A stretch of 38,597 nucleotides of DNA, taken from Gnetum montanum. Its lineage: Eukaryota > Streptophyta > Gnetopsida > Gnetales > Gnetaceae. Location: contig MNCI01027234.1 of assembly GCA_015680685.1 (NCBI GenBank), forward strand, positions 179,667-218,263, read 5' to 3'. Each line of letters opens with the position of its first letter. The stretch's first letter is position 1. The translations under genes and the position numbers were made by a program. This document shows, one piece after another, positions 1 to 9,515 of the stretch. The notes beneath the pieces are model-generated. The model searched no databases and was not told the origin of the DNA. It was given only the letters and a program-made list of their open reading frames with translations.

Positions 1-285
1 CAACCAAGATGCCTATATGTAGCAACGACACAAGAAGTAGTAGACACCCCATGGTTGACAGCTTCTCATAAGAGCAAACAAATATGCATGGAAGAAACTG
101 AGGCAACTCATGCCAACAACCGTGGCATAGACACATTGGAACGTGAGCGTCACCAACTTCCACCCCTGAATCTAAGATCATCATTTGGGAGAAGTTGGGC
201 ACTGCTTAGAAATTCAAATAGGCGCTCACTACTTCGGATCTCTCCCTCACAACTCAGTCATGGGGGAGATGGCCACCTATGCTAA
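1..285 (+). pseudogene. Tail of pol (downstream of integrase), element A
   Basis: Open frame at 55-285 ending in the residues LSHGGDGHLC. The same ending closes the integrase-side frame of copies B (19511) and C (24788), so this is the natural pol C-terminus of the family and not a chance ORF. Only the last 20 or so residues align well with B and C; the part before position about 230 looks unrelated or strongly diverged. No integrase catalytic residues are present. The last codons overlap a PPT-like AGTCATGGGGG motif. Confidence 0.6.
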
Positions 286-302
286 CCATATGGGGCCCTC
301 AG

Positions 303-475
303 TTCTTTTTCAGTTTTTGTTTTACAACGTTTTTGTTTTACACGTTTTTGTTTTACAACGTTGTTGTTTTATGCATTTTTGTTTTACAACTTTCTTTAAC
401 TCTTCTTGTTTTTTGTTACAAATTTCTTTAACTTTTCTTGTTTTTGTTTTACAACATCGTTATATTTTTCTATCT
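303..475 (+). repeat. T-rich minisatellite, imperfect GTTTTTGTTTTACAAC units
   Basis: About ten imperfect copies of a roughly 16-bp T-rich unit with core TTTTGTTTTACA. The reverse complement lies at the same place in B (19384-19495), C (24690-24780) and D (32370-32440), so it is a fixed part of the family directly downstream of pol. None of the three forward frames of the unit has a stop, so ORFs through it stay open by composition. Confidence 0.8.
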
Positions 476-479
476 TTTT

Positions 480-499
480 GTGTGTGTGTGTGTGTGTGT
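480..499. repeat. (GT)n microsatellite
   Basis: Ten or so uninterrupted GT dinucleotides at the end of the T-rich tract; not present in copies B, C or D. Confidence 0.9.
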
Positions 500-1723
500 C
501 ATCCATCATGTAAATTCGTCACCCAATAAGTGTTCGGGCCGATGGGATGAACTGTTTTTCATTAATTGCTAATGTTTGGTTTTTACCTTTAAGTTACATT
601 GTTGATACTAAGGTATGTTCTTTTGATATGGCAGGCAATGAGATCACTTCATCCATCCATCCATCAAGTCTATGGTTTCCCTTGGCTTGGAAATGTACAG
701 TTCCCTTCCAATAAGAACTTTAACGAACCAGTGACTGGGCATTTCTCAAACTAAGGAAGGACTCAAGGATTTGAAACGGGTGTGACTTCAAGGGAACTTG
801 GTGCTCTTGTGTTGGTCATTCACTTGGGTGCTTGGATGTTTTCTTCTTGGGTTTTCTTACCGTTCCGATGTAACCCAATAATCGGAAGCTGAGACAATAA
901 AAATAAAGAAGTCTTTGCATGGTGTGGTCCCCACGCATAAAAACACAAAATAAAAAAAGAAGAAGACAAAATGAAAAAAATAATGGAAAAAAAAAAAAAA
1001 AGTGAAAAAGCTAAAAAGCTAAAAGTGAGGATTCAAAGCACACCCCTTAGACGGAATAAATTTGGGCTGCAAGCACTGGTTATGGAACCAAAGTGTTCCC
1101 TCTAACTAAGGCCCTTCTCGCTTCCCATTCTCTCTGTTGTTTCGTCGGAATGGTGGTGGCTTCTCGAAGTTGCATCCTTGTTACCCAAGTGGATGATTTA
1201 ACCAACTGCATTGATGCGAAGTCACTGGAAGTGGTTGGTTTGAGCCCAGAGTTGGAATGAGATTCGCCAAGTCACATTAATCATGTAACACACAAGGGGC
1301 TGTACACCACCTTGTTCTTGGGATTCCATTCCACTTCTCTTCTTCCCATCCTTCTCTCCATTGTTCACCTCATTGCCGGTTGTATCATTGTATATACTTT
1401 AGTTGATGCTTTGTTTTCTTTTTGGTAAATTCTTCCGGTTAAGACTTTAACTCTTGTTTCCAAAGGACATTCCCCGAGCCTACGGACTCTTTGAATGTGG
1501 GATTGTCAGGGCATTAAGGGCATGAGCCTGCTTTGGGGAGGACCCACTGACATTCCTATTTGGAACATTAGTTAACTTCTTTTCCTTAACGTTTTGCAAT
1601 TAATTAACATTTTTGTTCATTTCCATCATGACATCCTTTTTATCGATGCCATAGTTGTCCCTTTTTACCTATCATTCCTATTCCTTTTCTCTCTCCATTC
1701 TAACGCTACCGGAGGTTCGCGAT

Positions 1724-1737
1724 TAGTCATGGGGGTA
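1724..1737 (+). promoter_or_regulatory. Internal PPT-like motif (TAGTCATGGGGGTA)
   Basis: Purine-rich tract nearly identical to the real PPT 600 bp downstream and preceded by a conserved GGAGGTTCGC. The same block lies in B at 18166-18178 and in D near 31107-31119 (one base changed). It could act as a second plus-strand primer, but this is inference. Confidence 0.5.
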
Positions 1738-1931
1738 CGGGGCCTGATTTTTCGATTTTTATCCTAAGCCCCGGATTTTTTCGTTTTTCTTCCTTACCCC
1801 TATGCCTTCGGTAGTCATCATCTATATTTTCCCAGATCCATATCAGCCATACCACACCTTAGCCAGTGAGCCTAAACCGAAGCAAGGTATGCTTTACTTA
1901 ATGATTCAATTACCCTTGCTAATATATGATG

Positions 1932-1946
1932 GTGTTGTGTGTGCAG
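1932..1946 (+). promoter_or_regulatory. Candidate splice acceptor in the 3' region of element A
   Basis: A GT-rich tract ending in TGTGTGTGCAG, followed at once by ATGGCAATC, which opens a small frame to 2153. The surrounding block is conserved in B, where AG has become AA (near 17955), and in D, where it is disrupted (near 30925). Athila-type elements can carry an extra gene between pol and the 3' LTR, so a subgenomic spliced message is conceivable; the sequence alone does not prove it. Confidence 0.3.
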
Positions 1947-2314
1947 ATGGCAATCATACAACAACAGAATGGATCTGGAGCAGACACTTGGAATGGAGCA
2001 GCGCTGAAGCAGCATGCAAGGAGTGGAATTGATAATGCGCTTACAGATGGACAACGAAAGGCGCAATCTAGGCGTTGGCAGCAACAAGACTCTTCTCTCT
2101 TCTTCTCTTCTATTCTCTCTCCTCTTTTCTCTCAGCTGCCAACTGTGGCCTGATGTCATTGTAATAAGGTGTTCACCCATGTTGTCATGAACACCAGTTT
2201 TTGTCAAGTCTTGTAATAAAGACCGTTCACATGTCATCCCATTAGTTCCATTTCCCCTAATAATCCCATACCTACCTGATATCATTGTAAGGAACTCGAG
2301 GACGAGTTTTCATT

Positions 2315-2328
2315 CAGTCATGGGGGTA
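2315..2328 (+). promoter_or_regulatory. Polypurine tract of element A
   Basis: CAGTCATGGGGGTA immediately before the LTR start TGATGAG. Equivalent tracts border the 3' LTRs of B (17580-17593) and D (30528-30541) as GTGGGGGTA on the minus strand. Confidence 0.8.
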
Positions 2329-3372
2329 TGATGAGACGCGACTTGCACTAGGCCGCGATATCGCGTCTTCTCCTGCGATATCGCGTACGCGATATCGCGT
2401 CCCGCCGCCATATCTATAAATAAGAGGCGGCACTCCCTTCATTTCCCAATCCTGGCTAGTGTAGCGAAGCTCTGGCAGATTGATCACTCCAGAGTTAGAA
2501 TTTTTCCCCATGTGCCCGCAGTAGGAGTCCTAGAGTGAACGGCTCTTTATTCGAGCAGCTTGTAACCTGAACCCAAGTTGTGTACGGCAATAAAGACGAA
2601 CTTGATTGGATAAACCTTGCAGCACGTGGTTTCATTTATTGCTTTCATTTATTGCTTCCTAGTGCGTTCAAGTACGACTTGATTACGAGCGTCTATGGAC
2701 GTGTACGGCTAGTCAAGGAATCAGCTGCTTGACGCAACGCATGAGTACAACTCAATTATGAGCATTGGCTACTTGGTAACCCAGTAGCGTATTCCAGGAT
2801 TCTGCACTTGGTAATCCCAGTGGTAGTCCGATGTGTACGGCTAGTTGAGGAATCGGCTACTCATTGCTAGGCTAGAATGTGTGATAAGTACGACTTAGTT
2901 ACGAGCACCCACGGGTGTGTACGACTGGCTAAGGAATTGACTGCTTATCACACGTAGGCTAAATTGGTGCCTCAGTACGACCACTTCGAGCACTTGCGTT
3001 ACGTGTGGCAATCCCAGTAACGATTAGCGTTTGGTAAGCTGCAGTTGGATAGTTCAGGGTGTGTCCGGCAAGTGGGAACGGATGCTGACGCTAGTTAATT
3101 TAGACTTAGATCTTTAGTTGGAGTTAGCTTAATTTCTCAACCCTTTCTCCTGGTAGCATAGAAGATAAGCCGAAAATACCAAAAAAATCACATACCTCAA
3201 ACTTGCTTAACCATACACCGTGACACTTACAAGCAAGCCTGGGAAGACAACGAACGATTAACCCCAAGTGTTTCTTGTGGCATTAAGGCATTTAGTCTGT
3301 AGAGTTCGACTGGATCACGCGTGCACGCTCGTATTCGTATGGTGGAGTGTAGGGGTACCTCGCCACTCATCA
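2329..3372 (+). repeat. 3' LTR of element A (1044 bp)
   Basis: Begins TGATGAG and ends CTCATCA, a 7-bp terminal inverted repeat with TG...CA ends. U3 holds a palindromic GATATC array (2354-2400), a TATA box TATAAATA (2415-2422) and a poly(A) signal AATAAA (2589-2594) in the block AATAAAGACGAAC, which recurs in the other LTRs. The U5 end GTAGGGGTACCTC..CTCATCA matches the ends of the E, B, C and D LTRs. Longest LTR of the family here. Confidence 0.88.
2354..2400. promoter_or_regulatory. Palindromic GCGATATCGC array in U3 of LTR A
   Basis: Three perfect palindromes: CGCGATATCGCG (2354-2365), GCGATATCGC (2375-2384) and ACGCGATATCGCGT (2387-2400), centred 20 and 14 bp apart, 15 to 60 bp upstream of the TATA box. 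The placement suggests a dimeric transcription-factor site; no factor is identified. Confidence 0.7.
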
Positions 3373-4186
3373 TAAAGGAAATGAGTGTTTGCCTCTAACT
3401 TTTCATCATGTTCCTTGATATTCATATCAACTAATAGGTTACTAAGCAATGTTGATGTTGGGAATACCAAGCATATTGCTACTAGTATTTCTATGTTGAT
3501 ACATGTTAATCTTTGAAGTCAAATTGTGATCATTTTTCCATTTAATTATTGTGCAATGAAATGTAAATATTATGCTAAGTAATAAAGTCTAATCTAAGTT
3601 AGAGTATTATAATGAATAAGAAGTTATCTCACTATATATTGTTATCATAAATGAAACTTACAAAGTCTAGCTACTTGGTGACTAAAAGGTATCATAAATA
3701 TAGCTAATGAGTACATATTTATAGGTGATACCAACTCGAAGACATCATGTTTACAACATAGATTTATTGGTTGTGACATTGTAGGCAACTAATAAAAACA
3801 TTTAATTATTCATCATGGATGTAGGCCTAGACTTGTTCATGTTTCTTATAGTTGTCTCACATTAGTTTTGGTTATCTTATTAATAGATTTGGATTCATGA
3901 TTTAGGATGCTATGAAATAACTAGACCATAAGGGTTAGTACTAAGGTAGACATTCAACTTGATATAAGTGATGCCTCAAAACCAAAAGTTCTTGGGGAAA
4001 TTCTATTCCTAGTATAATCATAAATAACTGATTTTCCTAGCATTTTTATGTGATATTATATTAAGCGACCTTTTGCTCATAAGATATGCATTTTGGATAT
4101 TTTGTTATTGAGCTAACATTTGTGCAATAAGTGGATTCCATCTTCTAAATTCATTATATTTATGGCAAGATTGTTTACCCTACTAG
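3373..4186. other. AT-rich intergenic DNA, no feature recognised
   Basis: No sustained reading frame, no LTR or terminal repeat found by eye. The sequence starts directly after the LTR of A. Confidence 0.6.
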
Positions 4187-4478
4187 AATGTTTCTAACCC
4201 TTCTTGCATGTTTTGGATGTAGACAATGTTACTAAAAAATAATAGAGTTGAAAGCTTACTAATGTGAGATCTTGTTGCCTAAAACTAAAAACTATAGAAA
4301 TTTTGAGCATTATTTTCCTATCATGCATATTTTGGGTGTTTCTAAAATGTTTCTAGCCCTTCTTGCATGTTTTGGGTGTAAACAATGTTCCTAAAAAAGG
4401 ATAGAGTTGAAAGCTTGCTAATGTGAGATCTTGTTGCCTAAAACAATTGAAATTTTGAGTAGTCTTTTCCCATCTTTT
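4187..4478. repeat. 159-bp tandem duplication
   Basis: Two head-to-tail copies, 4187-4345 and 4346-4478 (second copy shorter). Both contain CCCTTCTTGCATGTTTTGG and TAGAGTTGAAAGCTT..CTAATGTGAGATCTTGTTGCC. A few per cent divergence plus small indels show the duplication is not recent. Confidence 0.85.
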
Positions 4479-4906
4479 TTCAAAGATAAAAGTGATCAAG
4501 AACTTGAATAATTTAGTTATGTTCTTTTGATGTAATTGGAGATGAGGCCCTAAGCAATGAACTTAACTCATGCCTGCTTGCTTTAGTGTTGGTCAACTAA
4601 GTATGAAAATGGAAGTTGGGCTATGTGTGATGAGGCTTTAGCCTTAGTGTTGCATATTACCAAATTGAAGTAAGAGTGATCTTGAATGAAAAATGGGCTT
4701 TTTCCCACCCAAAGAACCAAAATGATGTGGGGTCTTCTTTGTGAGGAAGCCAACCTCCTACTATTGCTTTTGCATTGACAAGTTAAGTGCAAGGGGAAAT
4801 TGTTGTTATTGTGCCATCCAAGGACCATAGTAATGAAATAATAAACCTATAGGTACTAAGATCATTAAAATACCAAAGAATTTATTTAGTACTATATAAA
4901 GTTGTT
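4479..4906. other. Intergenic DNA, no feature recognised
   Basis: Short frames only; an 81-codon minus-strand frame (4583-4828) shows no recognisable motif and is probably chance. Confidence 0.5.
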
Positions 4907-5010
4907 GATGCATAAATTTTGGATACATCAACACCTAGAAAAACTCGTTTAAGGAGACTATTGCATAGGGCACCTCTCATATGGGTATGGAAACCGAAGA
5001 ATAGTCTCAA
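4907..5010 (+). repeat. Left arm of a ~100-bp inverted repeat (partner at 11363-11470)
   Basis: Core GAGACTATTGCATAGGGCA followed by CATATGGGTATGGAAACC. Its reverse complement lies at 11363-11470 with scattered differences. Weaker similarity seems to continue to about 5060. Confidence 0.7.
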
Positions 5011-5023
5011 TTGAAAAAGGCAA

Positions 5024-6400
5024 TGTAACATTCTAAAAAAAGTAAATCAAATTGGAAAATTAGGCAAGAAATTTAACTCGAATAACTATATTAAATTTTA
5101 AGGCTTGATAAGAAAATAGTAAAATAACTACTAAATGTAAATTTAAAATTCTCTCCACTCTCTTGTTGCTGCTGCTGTTGGCTATTGCCACTTGCTGCCC
5201 ACTCTTATTCAGAATGAGAGTGGCTCCTTCTCTTCATACCCTTACTACGTGGGGAAGAAAGGGGAGATGATGCAAAGAGAGGGAGAGAGATGTGTTATCT
5301 CTTATGGCTGCTGTTGCCATTGACAATCACTATTGTCACTGCTACCATTGTTGCCATTGTGGCAGGATGCGATGATGAAGATTTGGTAGAAGGGTGGGCA
5401 GGGATTTATATATGCATGGGGATAGAGAAATAAGCGGGGAAGGACATGTGCTGGAAGAAAGGCAAATAGATCCTTCTTCTAGTGGCGCGTCAACGATGAG
5501 GAGAGCATGGACAGTTCATGGAGGTGAGGTGAAGAAGTGGAGTGCAGTGGTGCCAGTGCTGGCGTTGATGCATCATTTGCTGGCTAAGGTCACTGCTGCT
5601 GCTAACCACCATGCGCCGTTGTTCACTCCTGCTGCCATCACCAATGCTGATGCGTGCTACCTATTGCTTGTTGGTTGCTGACATGTTCTACGTGCAATCC
5701 GCCACCATTCCTTGCCTACAACGTCTGCTGACTCCGGTGTTCACGCACACGCCTACCACTGCTAGAGAGAGGGAGACCGAGACTCTCCCAGCTGCTACGC
5801 CCGTAGTCGCTGTTGCCACCGGTTGCAGACACACGTTGGTTCCTACAGACACCTCCTGCAACCATTGCTGTGCACCGCCACTACGCGCTGTCTCTTGCAG
5901 CCTATGCTCGCACGTTGCTATTTGCCACCAACCATCGATGCTGACATTGCTATCCGTGGTTATGCCCACCTGCCTGCCCGTAGTTGGCTGTTGGCCACCG
6001 GTAGTTGCTGACCATCGCTGGCCGTGCTTCGCCCTATTCGTAGCCTGCAGCTGGTGCCACGTTGCTTGATCATCAAGAGAGAGAGAGAGAGATCGCCTAC
6101 CTCCCATTCCCTCCACTATGCTGGCTGCCGACCGTCGTCTACTTTTATAAGTCAGTCCTTGCCATTGTTTACATGCCCATGTTGCCCACTACACCACGTC
6201 TGCACATTCTCCACCATGTAACGTCCATCACTTGCGCTGGTTACCACTGCCATGTTCGCATGTTTGTAACATCCGCATGTCGCCCATGTCGCCGCTATCG
6301 TCCACATGATTGCCATCGTCGGTTATGTTCACTTGGTTGTCTAGCTATTTTCTGTAAATCATACAAGGCTAGCATTAATAAAACCAAGGTTTCTCACACC
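5024..6400. other. GC-richer low-complexity island, possibly LTR-derived
   Basis: Starts with TGTAACATTC, an end resembling the TGTAACA... start of many plant LTRs, then changes from AT-rich (to 5150) to a stretch rich in GCTGCTGTTGCCATTGCCAC-like trinucleotides, with a (GA)n tract at about 6077-6091. Several overlapping frames are open on both strands (for instance 5394-5681 and 5611-6069 on plus, 5688-6116 on minus), but they are rich in Cys, His, Thr and Leu with no domain, as expected from composition. No partner LTR, PBS or PPT was found. Treat as unclassified. Confidence 0.35.
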
Positions 6401-7292
6401 TTGTAAACTTCATTTTCCATAAATAATTAAATATACCCATTTAGATATTCATAGACATATTATTATAATTGTTCTCTTCCATTTGGTTTTTTTTTACAAC
6501 ATTGCTACGTTGATAGTGTATATGGAATTTTTTTATTCATTGTGCATCATAAAGAGGTGTTAAGGTTATCGACTTTTTCAATTTCACAATGTTAACAACC
6601 TTTATCCGTTTCATTATGAAATCCTCAGCTCCCTCTTCCCTCTTCCAGGTAGCTTTTTATTTGTTTTGGTACGTACTTCGACAATATTATAACTATAGGT
6701 ATGTCTTGCAAGGCATGGGCCTCCTTTACTTTCTTCAAAAGATCATAACAGCTCATCCCAAGCATGCAGTAATTGGTAATGATCAAGTTTACTTTAAAAC
6801 TCTCTCATTGAAAGCACCCCTATTCAAATCGTGAAACTATGCCCTAGTGATTAGACTAATAAGTCATGGCCCCATGCCTAGCATGGGTGATGTTGACATC
6901 AACAGAAGCATTTGAAAAGATGGCAATATTGTAAAGGAGTTACAAATGGATTTGTGAGTTGGCAAATTCTACTAGGTAGTATTGACTTATAAATTAAAAA
7001 AAAAATTGAAATTGGTTTGATAGATCCAAAGGTTCAATTCTACTTGGTAGCATTAACTTATAAATTTACAATTTTTTAAAATTGGTCTTATAGATATAAA
7101 GGATTTGATGAAGTAAAATTTCAATTTTAATCTTAGTTTTAATTCGAGATAACATCATGGTAAAATTTGAATAAAACAAATTAGAAATAATTACTGTCCA
7201 AGAAAAAAGTTCATGCACATTGAAATTATTGCTAAAACAAATTTGAGCACCCATTCTAAAGAAAAATAGAAAGGTCAATTGTAGTGATAAGG
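6401..7292. other. AT-rich intergenic DNA, no feature recognised
   Basis: Only short frames, such as 6589-6834 on plus (81 codons), without a recognisable motif. A short direct similarity (TTCTACT..GGTAG..ATT.ACTTATAAATT) joins positions near 6966 and 7037. Confidence 0.45.
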
Positions 7293-7345
7293 GTCCATTC
7301 AAGATTGCGAGGGAGGGTAGCTAAGGCTGGTGATGAAGGTTTGAT
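7293..7345 (+). repeat. ~53-bp direct repeat, copy 1 (copy 2 at 7882-7935)
   Basis: Shared core GGGAGGGTAGCTAAGG followed by a GGTTTGAT block. Copy 2 ends exactly at the edge of the TRIM LTR L1, so this may be sequence copied or rejoined at the edge of the element. Confidence 0.65.
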
Positions 7346-7881
7346 TGAGGAGAATGCGGTAGGCTAATAGGAAAAATAAAAGCCAAGAAATCAGCAAAAA
7401 GTGGGTGTTGGAAATGTCCCACATAGAAGAGGAGAAGAAGCAAAGAACATAAATTTGGCCTTACATCCTTTTGCTCATAACCATGGTTCTCATCATCAAT
7501 GTTGGAATTTTTTTTCATAAAAATAACATTGTGGGAATGGCTACATATTTTAGCTTTTTAGTTATTATAGATTTACAGTAAATAAGTTACTCTAAAATTA
7601 CTTTAGATCAAACTAAGTTGGAAGGTCAAAGTAAATTGCTCTAAAATAAGTTAAGATCCATAAATAGCTAAATATGGATCTATATTAGTTTGTTTTATAT
7701 GTGATAATCAACAATGTATAAATTTCTATCAAGTTGATAAATTGGATGTATAGTGGAGAAAAATTAATTGGGCTTGTGAGCTAGGTCTACAAATTCATTT
7801 TTGGTTTAGTTTGTGGTATCGTAGCAAGTTCATAGTGTATATGCAAGTGCACATGAAGGTGCAAATGCCATATAATGGAGG
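7346..7881. other. AT-rich intergenic DNA between the direct repeats
   Basis: No gene, LTR or RNA feature visible. It contains an internal near-duplication of TAAATTAGTTACTCTAAAAT-like sequence near 7575 and 7630. Confidence 0.4.
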
Positions 7882-7931
7882 TTCATCAAGACTCCTAGGG
7901 AGGGTAGCTAAGGTTGGCAATGGAGGTTTGA

Positions 7932-8229
7932 TGATTAAACTTTAAATTTTAAAATAAAATATAATGAAAATAAACTATGCAAAATATGTTAGAGAAGATT
8001 AAAGAATGAAATGAGATTCAACTTCTCATGCCAAACAAGCACCCATGATGAGACACATTTACATTAACTTCTCAATATAATTGTCTCACTTTAGCCTCTT
8101 AATATAATTTATACATAATGTATTTTCATCTTTGACATGAAATGAGTTAAAAATTGCCAACTTTATATTTAGAGATTATTGAATTTTTTAGGGATATGGG
8201 AAATTATATTTCTAAATAGATCTCCAATA
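7932..8229 (-). repeat. TRIM LTR L1
   Basis: Minus-strand LTR of 298 bp. Its 5' end reads TATTGGAGATC (TG changed to TA) after the PPT-like TTGAGGGCGAG. The 3' end is imprecise, near 7932, and no primer site remains to its left. Confidence 0.7.
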
Positions 8230-8380
8230 CTCGCCCTCAAATTGTGATGTTGACAATACCAAAATCATAGTTTTCCTTAATATATTTGCAACCAAGGCAA
8301 TAGAAGATAGTGAAATCATCATTGAAGCAGCACTAAAGTAATTGCTAAAATAATAATGATTAAAATAGTTTCAATTTAAT

Positions 8381-8397
8381 GGGGGGGGGGGGGGGNG
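8381..8397. other. G homopolymer with an undetermined base
   Basis: Fifteen G, then an N at 8396 and one more G. This is probably a read-through problem in the assembly; the length is not reliable. Confidence 0.8.
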
Positions 8398-8584
8398 CAC
8401 CAAAAGGCTGATATAAAAATGAGCAACACGGAATGATTAAGTGGTACTTGTTGGAATATCATAACATCAATAAGCAAAAATGTAAATCTCTATATTAACA
8501 AAAAATGTGAAGTAGTCCCATGGTGAAAAATGATGATCATCATAGAAATAGGGAAAGCAATATAGAAACATTGAACATAAAAAA

Positions 8585-8599
8585 CCTACACTAATATCA
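8585..8599 (-). promoter_or_regulatory. Decayed primer-binding site of the TRIM unit
   Basis: Minus-strand TGATATTAGTGTAGG directly after LTR L2. It differs at three positions from TGGTATCAGAGTAGG in the copy at 11801-11815. Confidence 0.6.
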
Positions 8600-8863
8600 T
8601 GCCAAATTTTAAATTTTAAAATAAAAGTAATGAAAAATAAACTATGGAAAATTGAGAAAGAAGAGATTAAAAAATAAAAATGGGATTTCACATCTCAAGC
8701 TAAGCCTAGGCTTATGATGAGGTACTTTCAAATTAGCATTTCCATCAAATTTAGATATCATCTATTGTCATCTTTGATATAGAGTGAGATGGAAATTGCC
8801 AATATCATATTTGAGAAACTATTGGATTGTTGAGAAAGGATATTTCTAAGTAGATCTCTAACC
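8600..8863 (-). repeat. TRIM LTR L2 (shared by two tandem units)
   Basis: 264 bp. It serves as the 5' LTR of the unit to its left and the 3' LTR of the unit to its right. PPT GAGAGGGAGG adjoins its right end. Confidence 0.75.
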
Positions 8864-9165
8864 CTCCCTCTCAAACTATGATGGCAACAATGCCAAAATC
8901 AAAATTTGTCTTAATATATTTACAATCAAGGCAATGAAAGATGGTGAAATTATCATTTAGGTAACCATGAAATAATCATTGAAATAATAATTGATGCTTA
9001 AATAAGAGTAGCAAAAGAATGATGTAGAAATAGGTAGCTATGGAATGAATGTTGTCATAAAGGAGGATTGGAACTTGTGGGAATATTATATTAGCAAGCA
9101 AAAATGTAAATTCCCATGGTAACAAAAATGTGAAGTAGCTCCCTTGGTGAAAATGATCAATCCCA

Positions 9166-9426
9166 TGTCAAATTTTTAAACTTTAAAATAAAAAATAATG
9201 AAAAACAAACTAATGAAAAATATGAGAGAAAAGACCAAAGAATGAAAATGGGATTCCACATTTCAGACCTAGGTGGGGCCTACGATAATACACTTTTATA
9301 TTAGCCCTACATAATTTGCTTCCATCTCTCACATGGAATGAGATAAAAATTACCAACATTATGAGCTAAAACTATTGGATTTTTTTGGAAAGGTGGGAAA
9401 TGATACTTTTAAATAGATCTCCAACA
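9166..9426 (-). repeat. TRIM LTR L3
   Basis: 261 bp, minus-strand start TGTTGGAGATC after PPT TGAGAGGGAG. The internal segment on its left lacks the primer site because of a deletion of some 60 bp relative to the other units. Internal sequence continues to its right to about 9515 and then stops. Confidence 0.75.
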
Positions 9427-9515
9427 CTCCCTCTCAAACTATGATGGCAGCAATGCCAAAATCATAGTTTGCATTAATACATCTACAACCAAAAGTAATG
9501 TAACATGGTGAAATG

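Larger units (their letters stand above)
500..2314 (+). other. 3' untranslated region of element A
   Basis: No long coding frame. It contains blocks conserved with the reverse complement of B (17594-19330) and D (30540-32300): the ATCCATCC tract near 650, the 'GTGACTTCAAGGG' block near 783, an A-rich tract (950-1020), a block around 1480-1560 reading GGGCATGAGCCTGCTTTGG, an internal PPT-like motif at 1724-1737 and a putative splice acceptor at 1945. The reading frames at 1802-2032 and 1926-2153 are short; the second begins around the putative acceptor. Confidence 0.65.
1..3372 (+). mobile_element. Element A: 3' portion of an Athila/Tat-like Ty3/gypsy retrotransposon
   Basis: Plus-strand remnant entering from the left edge. 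It holds the end of the pol frame, a T-rich spacer, about 1.8 kb of 3' untranslated sequence, a polypurine tract and a complete 3' LTR. It belongs to the same family as B, C, D and E further right: the pol tail (SHGGDGHLC), the T-rich spacer, the 3' untranslated blocks and the PPT/LTR junction all recur there in the same order. gag, RT and integrase lie outside the window. No target duplication can be checked because the 5' end is missing. Its LTR is the most GC-rich and least decayed-looking of the family in this window. Confidence 0.85.
7932..9515 (-). mobile_element. TRIM-like miniature LTR retrotransposon, tandem array
   Basis: Three copies of a 260-300 bp LTR (L1 7932-8229, L2 8600-8863, L3 9166-9426) in the same minus orientation, separated by short internal segments of 370 and 302 bp and followed by 90 bp of a further internal segment. 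On the minus strand each LTR is preceded by a GAGGGNGAG polypurine tract. L2 is followed by a decayed primer site TGATATTAGTGTAGG, best read against the intact TGGTATCAGAGTAGG of the related copy at 11801-11815, which is the initiator tRNA-Met site used by copia-type elements. The internal segments are too short to encode gag or pol, as in TRIMs. Tandem arrays sharing LTRs are known for such elements. Confidence 0.75.

Noticed and set aside
5688-6116. Minus-strand 142-codon frame
   Set aside because: Lies in the low-complexity island where several frames on both strands are open; no domain, composition explains it.
5024-6510. Solo LTR starting TGTAACATTC
   Set aside because: Only the start resembles an LTR; no matching end, target duplication or second copy found, so it is kept as unclassified sequence.
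8381-8397. G15 run as a G-quadruplex element
   Set aside because: It contains an undetermined base and sits in a TRIM internal segment where the sister units lack it; most likely a sequencing artefact.
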